Source of the DNA: CAYNTS01 sp964400495
Lineage (GTDB): Bacteria > Fidelibacterota > Marinisomatia > SCGC-AAA003-L08 > D37C17
NCBI GenBank assembly: GCA_964400495.1
Contig: CAYNTS010000059.1
Location: 1 to 13,285 of the forward strand
Length of the DNA stretch: 13,285 nt
Direction of reading: 5' to 3'
This document shows, piece by piece, positions 7,617 through 13,285 of this stretch. A program made the translations under genes and the position numbers. Within the stretch, counting starts at the first letter, position 1. Each line of letters opens with the position of its first letter. The notes under the pieces are model-generated. The model did not search any database and was not told the origin of the DNA. It worked only from the letters and a program-made list of their open reading frames with translations.

Positions 7617-9218
7617 ATGCGAATTGCACATATCTATATAATTTATTTTATCTCATTTTATTTTGTATTTTCACAAGAATGTCCACCAGCTGATACAATT
7701 TCAGTAAATCCAATGCAAAATAATTGGAATATACCCACTCAAAATGATTGGTATGGATTGGAAATAATGACATGGAATATTCGAGAATTTCCTGCAACAT
7801 CTAATACCATCAGTTATGTGCAAGAAGTAATCTCAGATATGTTACCTGATATAATTTTGATTCAGGAGATTAGCCAATTAAGTAGTTTGAATTCCTTGGA
7901 AAATTATTTACCAGCATACACCTTTGTTCATACAGATTATGAAGCAGATGGAGGGTATTCTGGATATGATTTAGCCATTGCCGTTCGATCTGATTGTGTA
8001 TATATATCCAATGTTGGAACATTATTTCCCTATGATAGTTGGGAATTTGCGTATCGAAATCCACTCAAAGCCGATATTCAATGGGGGTGTGGTGCTTCAA
8101 CTTTGAACGCTGAAATAATAAATGTACATTTCAAATGTTGTAATGATGGATTTGAAAGGCGATTGTTAGCATCCGAAATCCTTGCTAATTATATTGAAAA
8201 TCAAAGTCCAAATAATGTAATTGTTGCTGGTGATTTTAATGATGAAATTACGAATTCTCAATCAAGTAACTCGCTCTGGCCATTGGTAAATAATGATGAA
8301 ATGTATTTTACCACTACTCCAATTGCATCCAATAATTACTACAATAGCCATCCCTGGGGTACCAATTCATTTATTGACCATATTTTGATTTCATCTTCAC
8401 TTACAGAATTTATTGACGATAGCGAAATTCAAACGATTAGATTGGATAATTATATTGGAAGCTCTTCATACCAAACTAATATTTCTGATCATCGACCTGT
8501 TATGTGGTCTATTATTCTCGAACAAATTGAAGCACCAACCGGTTTGGTCATTAATGAAATAATGCAAAACCCTCAAGCAGTTTCAGATTCGTATGGTGAG
8601 TGGTTTGAACTTACTAATATTGGTAATGAAATAATTAACTTAAATGGATTAATAATCTATGATAATGGTGAGGACTATCATCAAATACAAGGAAGCGATT
8701 TATATTTGTTACCAAATGAGTTTATTGTACTTGGGATAGAAAATGATATTTCCTTAAATGGATATATTCCGGTGGATTATACTTATTCTAATTTTTTCAT
8801 GAGTAATTCGTGGGATGAAGTGTGCATTGGAATTCCATCAGGACAAATGATTGATTGTGTTGTGTATGATAATGGTTCCACATTTCCTGACCCAAATGGG
8901 GCAAGTATGCAATTAGTAGACTCGACTTCTGAAAATGATAATGGTATGAATTGGTCAACATCTACACAAATAATGACAAGTGGTGATTTTGGTACACCTG
9001 GAGTTGAGAATATAGTTGATTCTAGCTGTACACCAAATGGTGATGTAACACAAGATGATGTTTTAAATATTTTAGATATTGTAATGGTTATCAATTATAT
9101 TTTAGATGAAGTAAATTTCACTGATACCCAGTTTTGTATTGCTGATGGAAATAGCGACATGGTGGTAAACGTAGTAGATATTATTTTGATAGTAAATGAA
9201 ATTCTAAGAAATGAATAA
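7617..9218 (+). CDS. Secreted EEP-family nuclease with lamin-tail domain and C-terminal dockerin
   Basis: The 533-residue protein has a signal peptide (1-20, 'FVFSQ'). The EEP domain spans about 47-300 with an intact active site: Asn54, Glu84, His171, Asp206 and Asn208, Asp254 and His255, Asp291 and His292. A lamin-tail domain follows at about 306-420 ('LVINEIMQNP', then 'GEWFELTNIGNEIINLNG'). A type I dockerin closes the protein (472-531), with two calcium loops whose Asp spacing is canonical (Asp476/Asp480/Asp487 and Asp510/Asp514/Asp521). The extracellular DNases Xds of Vibrio and ExeM of Shewanella also join lamin-tail and EEP domains, so DNase activity is likely but a phosphatase is possible. 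The dockerin implies docking to a cohesin, which is not in this window. Its EEP domain is clearly related to that of the preceding gene. The 42 bases before the ATG hold no clear Shine-Dalgarno site. Confidence 0.85.
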   Translation: MRIAHIYIIYFISFYFVFSQECPPADTISVNPMQNNWNIPTQNDWYGLEIMTWNIREFPATSNTISYVQEVISDMLPDIILIQEISQLSSLNSLENYLPAYTFVHTDYEADGGYSGYDLAIAVRSDCVYISNVGTLFPYDSWEFAYRNPLKADIQWGCGASTLNAEIINVHFKCCNDGFERRLLASEILANYIENQSPNNVIVAGDFNDEITNSQSSNSLWPLVNNDEMYFTTTPIASNNYYNSHPWGTNSFIDHILISSSLTEFIDDSEIQTIRLDNYIGSSSYQTNISDHRPVMWSIILEQIEAPTGLVINEIMQNPQAVSDSYGEWFELTNIGNEIINLNGLIIYDNGEDYHQIQGSDLYLLPNEFIVLGIENDISLNGYIPVDYTYSNFFMSNSWDEVCIGIPSGQMIDCVVYDNGSTFPDPNGASMQLVDSTSENDNGMNWSTSTQIMTSGDFGTPGVENIVDSSCTPNGDVTQDDVLNILDIVMVINYILDEVNFTDTQFCIADGNSDMVVNVVDIILIVNEILRNE

Positions 9219-10365
9219 GAGTTTTTATCTCATTGGGATATGGTTAACATTTTTATTTTCTGTAAATGTGGATAGCCCTTATTTAATTGATGACGTAAAA
9301 TCATCTATAAATGATTTATTGGATTTTGAAAAAATAGCAGAAATAATTGAAGACTCGGATGAAAAACATCAATTTTACAGGTCTGTTTCCCACGCTATTT
9401 TTGAAGAACATAATTATTTAGATACTCGGTTCAATGAGATTGATGTCAAATATACAAAGTACGTGAGAAAATTTGAAGTTGAAATTGGGGAAGACCCATA
9501 TAATTTTTCAGGAATTAAACCGGAGTTTAAGTATTCATATAAACCTTTAACTTGGTCTGAAAAAGCTAAACAAATGAATGTTTATCAGACACAAGCCAAA
9601 ACAATGAAGCGTCAGTATTTTGAAACCTATGAGTTCTATAGGGCAAAATTAAAAAGCTATAAAGATTATCTATTTTATCTTCGTGAATTAAAACCTGAAT
9701 TAACAGAAGAGATTGAAGAATTTATCTCTAAAAATGAAGAAATTGTTGAAGATATGACACCAGAAATTGACTTTGAATACTACAAAGACATGAATGGATT
9801 ACTAAAGGGTTTACAATTGTTTAGGGGCGAAATTGACCCTGAACATAGTATGCGAGTTACACGGAATGGAGATGGTAGAGTGAGTAGTATTTATTGGGGT
9901 AATGATACAGATACAACCGTGTTAAAACGAGACTATGTTTATAGAAAAAATGGTTTGTTAGAATACTATCAAGATTCTGTAAATGGTATTAATAAGTTTG
10001 AAGCATGGTTTGGGGAAAATATAGTTTCCAGTAAATTCTTTGATTTTGTATTTTCTCCAGGATTTATTCCTTATAACTATAACCATTTAATGAAAATATT
10101 TTATACTAATGATGGATTAATTGAATCATATCAATTTGAATCTATGAATGGATATTCAATTGGTAGTATTCTGCTAGATTATGATGAAGATAATCATTTA
10201 ATTAATGAATCATGGTATTCGGGGGAATCTGACACTAAAATACGTGAGTTTATAAGTAATTTTGACCCAAAACTAGCACAATATTATATTATTGAAAAAG
10301 ATAAGCTGGGGAATGTAATTAACCAAGAATTTATATCAAGTAAAATAGGAAATACTAAGAAATGA
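9211..10365 (+). CDS. Exported protein of unknown function, helical N-terminal half and YD/MORN-like repeat C-terminal half
   Basis: I do not recognise this 384-residue protein. Residues 1-18 look like a signal peptide ('YLIGIWLTFLFSVNV'). Residues 25-190 are charged and probably helical, rich in Glu, Lys and Tyr, with a likely coiled coil around 115-180. The C-terminal half appears beta-rich. It has about three degenerate units of the kind 'Y..+NGLLEYY', 'IFYTNDGLIESYQFE' and 'LDYDEDNHLINESWY' (241-262, 295-315, 322-340), reminiscent of MORN, YwqK-like or YD-type text repeats. No catalytic motif is apparent. It overlaps the nuclease upstream by 8 bases and the barrel gene downstream by 4 (ATGA), so it is likely co-translated with both. 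A periplasmic or surface accessory role is only a guess from position. Confidence 0.7.
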   Translation: MNKSFYLIGIWLTFLFSVNVDSPYLIDDVKSSINDLLDFEKIAEIIEDSDEKHQFYRSVSHAIFEEHNYLDTRFNEIDVKYTKYVRKFEVEIGEDPYNFSGIKPEFKYSYKPLTWSEKAKQMNVYQTQAKTMKRQYFETYEFYRAKLKSYKDYLFYLRELKPELTEEIEEFISKNEEIVEDMTPEIDFEYYKDMNGLLKGLQLFRGEIDPEHSMRVTRNGDGRVSSIYWGNDTDTTVLKRDYVYRKNGLLEYYQDSVNGINKFEAWFGENIVSSKFFDFVFSPGFIPYNYNHLMKIFYTNDGLIESYQFESMNGYSIGSILLDYDEDNHLINESWYSGESDTKIREFISNFDPKLAQYYIIEKDKLGNVINQEFISSKIGNTKK

Positions 10366-11168
10366 AAAAAATATCACTAATACTTTTGGCATGTTCAACC
10401 ATTTTTTCGCAGAGCGAACAACCATTTCCACCATTGGATTTAGTAACTATTCCAACTGCAGGCACATTACCAAAGGGATCGTTTACATTTGAAACTATTC
10501 TCATGAAAGATGGAGGAATTTTACCGAGATTATTTGTTGGGCTAACCGATAATTTTAGTTTTGGAATGTCATATGGATTACAAAATTTCATTGGCAATAA
10601 TGAACCTAGTACTAATAAAGCATCCCCAGAAGTGCAAGTAAAGTACCGAGCTTTTGAAGAAACACAATCACGACCTGCCATAGTATTTGGACTTGATACT
10701 CAAGGGAAAGGGAAATTTGCTAATGATAGGTTTGAGATTAATCAAAATGGTGATACTCTTATTGCTACAGTAAATAGATATGAAACTAAATCTTTGGGGT
10801 TGTATGTAACATCTTCTAAAAACTGGAATGTAATGGGTAATTTAGGTGTACATCTTGGATTAAACAAGTCTATTACCGAAAGCGATGATGGTGATGATGA
10901 TATCAATTTCTTTTTTGGAATTGATAAAGAACTCAATAGAAGTTTTTCATTATTATTGGAATATAATGCTGCATTAAATGATAATAATGATGAATATAAA
11001 ATAAATGATTTAACTTATGGAAAAGGAATTGGATTACTCAACGCTGGAATTCGATGGGCTGTTGCATCAAACTTAATGTTAGAAATTAATTTTAATGATA
11101 TCAGTAAAAAAGTGGGTGCAGACTATACCAATCGTGAAGTAAAAATAATGTACTCTGAAAGATTTTAG
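10362..11168 (+). CDS. Small outer-membrane beta-barrel protein (YjbH-like)
   Basis: The 268-residue protein has a signal peptide (1-17). A 'PTAGTLPKGSF' segment (31-41) and 'LPRLFVGLTDNFSFGMSYG' (54-72) follow, resembling the start of YjbH-type or related small barrels, where a proline-threonine-alanine motif precedes strand 1. Alternating strands continue to a terminal 'YSERF' with the C-terminal Phe typical of BAM substrates. An acidic loop 'ESDDGDDD' (encoded by an imperfect GAT run near 10884-10902) probably lies outside the membrane. Cys11 is preceded by 'LLA', an imperfect lipobox, so a lipoprotein cannot be ruled out. It starts inside the stop of the unknown exported protein, which suggests the two work together. 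Barrel fold likely; function unknown. Confidence 0.65.
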   Translation: MKKISLILLACSTIFSQSEQPFPPLDLVTIPTAGTLPKGSFTFETILMKDGGILPRLFVGLTDNFSFGMSYGLQNFIGNNEPSTNKASPEVQVKYRAFEETQSRPAIVFGLDTQGKGKFANDRFEINQNGDTLIATVNRYETKSLGLYVTSSKNWNVMGNLGVHLGLNKSITESDDGDDDINFFFGIDKELNRSFSLLLEYNAALNDNNDEYKINDLTYGKGIGLLNAGIRWAVASNLMLEINFNDISKKVGADYTNREVKIMYSERF

Positions 11169-11170
11169 TG

Positions 11171-11899
11171 ATGAGATTTATTTGGGTTATACTATTATTT
11201 GGTGCACTTTTTTCTGATGATAGATTTAAAGTTATTGATGAGCATATTGACAATGGACGGTATGAATTAGCGTTGGAAGAAATAAATAATTTTATGCCAG
11301 TTTATTCTAATGATGCTGAGTTATTATGGAGAAAAGCAAGTGCCCATTTTGAAATTGCAGACCAAACTAGCGATGTTTCAATCCATAAAACTCAATTTTA
11401 CCCCGGATTTGAATCAGCAAAAAAAGCAGTTGAGTTAAAACCAAATTCTGCGAGAGCTCACCATTGGTATGCAGTATTAATTGGTAAAATTGGGATGATT
11501 GAAGGAACGGAGCAGAAGATAATTAACTCTTATGAAGTTGAAAAATATGCATTAAAAGCCATTGAACTTGACCCAAATTATGATGGAACGTATCATGTAA
11601 TTGGGAGATGGCATTATGAAATTTCAAATCTAAGTTGGATTGAACGAAAGATTGCAAGTTTGGTATATGAATCTCCTCCAAAAGGTAGTTTTGAAAAAGC
11701 AGTTGAATTTTTTGATAAAGCTATTTCAGTTGCACCAAATGATATTCGACATCATGTATGGTTAGGAAAAACATATATTGAACTTGACCAAGAAGAAAAT
11801 GCAATTTACGAATTTAAAATTTCTATTTTATTAGACCCTGAAGATGATGGTGATGTGTTATTAATCAAGGAAGCTAAGGATCTTCTAAACTCCCTCTAA
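11171..11899 (+). CDS. Exported TPR protein resembling the RMDN (regulator of microtubule dynamics) family
   Basis: The 242-residue protein begins at ATG 11171; the frame could also start at the adjacent GTG (11168), which overlaps the preceding stop by one base. A short signal sequence (1-15, 'FIWVILLFGALFS') is followed by TPR-like helical pairs: 30-60, 80-100 ('AKKAVELKPNSARAHHWYA'), 124-150 ('ALKAIELDPNYDGTYHVIG') and 172-225. The stretch 145-170 ('GRWHYEISNLSWIERKIAS', ending in 'ESPP') closely follows the signature of eukaryotic RMDN1-3 proteins. So does 'HHWYA...IGMIEGTEQKI' before it. The TPR domain of human RMDN3/PTPIP51 has been reported to bind and transfer lipids at membrane contacts; nothing here shows such activity in the bacterial protein. 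Placed after several outer-membrane genes, it may be a periplasmic scaffold or lipid-binding factor. A GAAAGA site lies eight bases before the ATG. Confidence 0.78.
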   Translation: MRFIWVILLFGALFSDDRFKVIDEHIDNGRYELALEEINNFMPVYSNDAELLWRKASAHFEIADQTSDVSIHKTQFYPGFESAKKAVELKPNSARAHHWYAVLIGKIGMIEGTEQKIINSYEVEKYALKAIELDPNYDGTYHVIGRWHYEISNLSWIERKIASLVYESPPKGSFEKAVEFFDKAISVAPNDIRHHVWLGKTYIELDQEENAIYEFKISILLDPEDDGDVLLIKEAKDLLNSL

Positions 11900-11904
11900 A
11901 CTCC

Positions 11905-12837
11905 ATGAATAAATTGGAGTTAACCGCATCTATCAAAAAAGAAGCTCTCAATTTGGGTTTTAGCTTGGTTGGCATTGCCCCTGCAAAAAAACACTCAAAA
12001 GATTCTCTTCGATTAGATTCTTGGTTAAGAAATAATTGCCATGCAAATATGCATTGGATTGCCAAGCGAAAAGATGAGCGAAGCAATATATTCAATTATT
12101 ATCCAGAAGCAAAGTCCATTATTAGTTTAGCAACTAATTATTTTACTGGGAATGCTGATTCATCACATAATGTGGGTAAAATTTCTAATTATGCATGGGG
12201 TGATGATTATCACGACATAATTAAAAAGCGATTATATCAACTTTTATCATTTATTCAAGAAAATAAGTCTGATATTGAAGGTATTGTTAGTGTGGATACA
12301 ACACCAGTTTTAGAACGAGCTTGGGCACAACGATCAGGTTTAGGATGGATTGGGAAACATACCAATTTAATTAGCCCAGAATATGGATCTTGGGTGTTTT
12401 TAAGTGAGCTAATAGTAAACTACGAATTTGATTATGATAACCAATTTGCACAAGATTTATGTGGCTCGTGTGTTGCATGTTTAGAAGCATGCCCAACCCA
12501 AGCAATTGAAGAGCCCTATAAAGTGAACTCTAATAAATGTATTTCATATTTAACAATTGAACATAGGGATAAAATACCACAAGAATTTGAAGATAAATTA
12601 GATGATTGGATTTATGGATGCGATATTTGTCAAGAAGTGTGTCCGTGGAATCATAAAAATGAAGAGGAAACAACAGATTCACATTTTGAACCTAGGGAAA
12701 ACTTGCAACACCGGTCTATGGATGAGTGGTCAAAACTAACAGAAGATGAATTTAGAACATTATTCAAAAAAAGTGCAGTAAAACGAACAAAGTATTCTGG
12801 CTTGAAACGAAATATTAAATTATTATCTAAGGATTAA
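11905..12837 (+). CDS. queG: Epoxyqueuosine reductase QueG
   Basis: The 310-residue cytoplasmic enzyme catalyses the last step of queuosine synthesis, reducing epoxyqueuosine to queuosine in tRNAs with a GUN anticodon, using cobalamin and two 4Fe-4S clusters. The N-terminal DUF1730 region contains 'VDTTPVLERAWA' with the expected catalytic Asp131. 'GLGWIGKHTNLI' follows. Cluster ligands are Cys186, Cys189, Cys192 and Cys196 ('CGSCVACLEACP'), Cys212, and Cys239, Cys242 and Cys246 ('CDICQEVCPWN'). The 'RTKYSGLKRN' end is also family-typical. It lacks the C-terminal HEAT-like extension of the E. coli and Bacillus proteins, like the short forms in Bacteroidota. No export signal is present, unlike its neighbours. 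It starts five bases after the TPR gene without a clear Shine-Dalgarno site, so it is probably carried on the same transcript although functionally unrelated. Confidence 0.95.
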   Translation: MNKLELTASIKKEALNLGFSLVGIAPAKKHSKDSLRLDSWLRNNCHANMHWIAKRKDERSNIFNYYPEAKSIISLATNYFTGNADSSHNVGKISNYAWGDDYHDIIKKRLYQLLSFIQENKSDIEGIVSVDTTPVLERAWAQRSGLGWIGKHTNLISPEYGSWVFLSELIVNYEFDYDNQFAQDLCGSCVACLEACPTQAIEEPYKVNSNKCISYLTIEHRDKIPQEFEDKLDDWIYGCDICQEVCPWNHKNEEETTDSHFEPRENLQHRSMDEWSKLTEDEFRTLFKKSAVKRTKYSGLKRNIKLLSKD

Positions 12838-13285
12838 GATTTTGACAAATTGGATGTTGAAAATCCAATTCACAATCTATTATTCTTATATTAATACTAT
12901 TTGATGTCATAGAACCAAATGTACCCATGATAGTATTTCCATGTTCATCACGCAAGTTTGTTCTCACTGGATCATGAATATCTAGTAAATCGAAAAAATA
13001 ATAATTTGTAAAACTCGCTGAAAAAGTATAAACGACATATTTAGAAATATCTAAATCACCAATTCCATCTTCGTCAACATCAACAAATTTGGTGATAATT
13101 GTTTCAGGTATTAAACAGACATCCCCATAAATATTTTCTACATCTGTTGCTTGAAATGGATGTTCATGTGTTAAATAATAATCATTAGATTCTATTTCTT
13201 TATGAAATTGCATCAATTGGTAATAGGGAAAATCTAATAGGGATGCATAATAAAGAAATTGGTTATTAGACCCTTTTTCAAAATA
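12827..13285 (-). CDS. Protein of unknown function, C-terminal part (5' end outside window)
   Basis: This minus-strand frame stays open to the right edge of the window, so the 152 visible residues are only the C-terminal portion. A TTG at 13216 is internal rather than the start. The fragment is rich in Tyr, Phe, Asn and Asp. An acidic stretch 'DVDEDGIGDLD' (about 13051-13088) resembles the calcium-binding loops of FG-GAP, thrombospondin type 3 or EF-hand-like secreted proteins, but only one copy is seen. I recognise no family. The last 11 bases overlap the end of the convergent queG. Codon use and AT content resemble the rest of the window. It is probably real because the frame is long, continuous with the edge, and not covered by a plus-strand gene; its role is unknown. 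Confidence 0.65.
   Translation of the reverse strand, partial: YFEKGSNNQFLYYASLLDFPYYQLMQFHKEIESNDYYLTHEHPFQATDVENIYGDVCLIPETIITKFVDVDEDGIGDLDISKYVVYTFSASFTNYYFFDLLDIHDPVRTNLRDEHGNTIMGTFGSMTSNSINIRIIDCELDFQHPICQNLNP
12848..12870. repeat. Inverted repeat downstream of queG; weak terminator candidate
   Basis: A perfect 8-base inverted repeat (AATTGGAT and ATCCAATT) with a seven-base loop begins 11 bases after the queG stop. It lies inside the C-terminal codons of the convergent gene. No T-tract follows on either strand and the stem is AT-rich, so a rho-independent terminator is doubtful. It may be chance in AT-rich DNA. Confidence 0.25.

Noticed and set aside
8783..9094. Minus-strand open frame of 103 codons opposite the lamin-tail/dockerin region
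   Set aside because: The plus strand encodes clear lamin-tail and dockerin modules; the antisense peptide has no recognisable feature.
10355..10681. Minus-strand open frame of 108 codons opposite the small barrel gene
   Set aside because: The plus-strand gene has a signal peptide and barrel pattern and fits the operon; the antisense frame has neither.
10884..10902. Imperfect GAT triplet run as a possible phase-variable microsatellite
   Set aside because: It is short, interrupted, in frame and encodes an acidic loop; triplet changes would not switch the gene off.

Overview
The window is AT-rich coding DNA, almost without gaps. Eleven plus-strand genes run head to tail from the left edge to about 12.84 kb, and one minus-strand gene enters from the right edge. 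All but the last of the plus-strand genes whose start is visible encode a protein with an N-terminal export signal. The FlgD-like C-terminal domain, PorV-like barrel, lamin-tail and dockerin modules, and short QueG suggest a Gram-negative bacterium of the Fibrobacterota-Chlorobiota-Bacteroidota (FCB) group. An uncultured marine lineage such as Marinimicrobia (SAR406) would fit. This is inferred from gene content, not from a marker gene.

Layout. At 1-4975 are surface and outer-membrane proteins: the C-terminal end of a FlgD-like-domain protein, a PorV/UPF0164-like barrel protein, a large protein with two ComEA-type helix-hairpin-helix modules joined to a probable beta-barrel, and a second barrel protein. 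At 4981-9218 are phosphoester-cleaving proteins: an e(P4)-type acid phosphatase, a fusion of a 5'-nucleotidase-like domain with an endonuclease/exonuclease/phosphatase (EEP) domain, and a second EEP protein carrying lamin-tail and dockerin modules. At 9211-11899 are a secreted protein of unknown function, another small barrel protein and an exported TPR protein resembling the eukaryotic RMDN family. queG (epoxyqueuosine reductase) follows at 11905-12837. A partial minus-strand gene of unknown function overlaps its end.

The plus-strand genes overlap by 4 to 11 bases or are separated by 2 to 5 bases. The one exception is a 42-base gap at 7575-7616. They are therefore probably one transcription unit with translational coupling. 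No promoter or convincing terminator is visible, and no stretch over 300 bases lacks a gene. No RNA gene, mobile element or CRISPR array was seen.

The most interesting reading is that 1291-9218 encodes an envelope pathway for using extracellular nucleic acid. A DNA-binding HHH module sits on an outer-membrane barrel, next to two EEP nucleases and a nucleotide phosphatase. Within it, the 5'-nucleotidase-like domain has kept its fold motifs but lost nearly all its metal ligands, so it looks like a pseudoenzyme fused to an intact nuclease domain. The pathway is inferred from domains and gene order.
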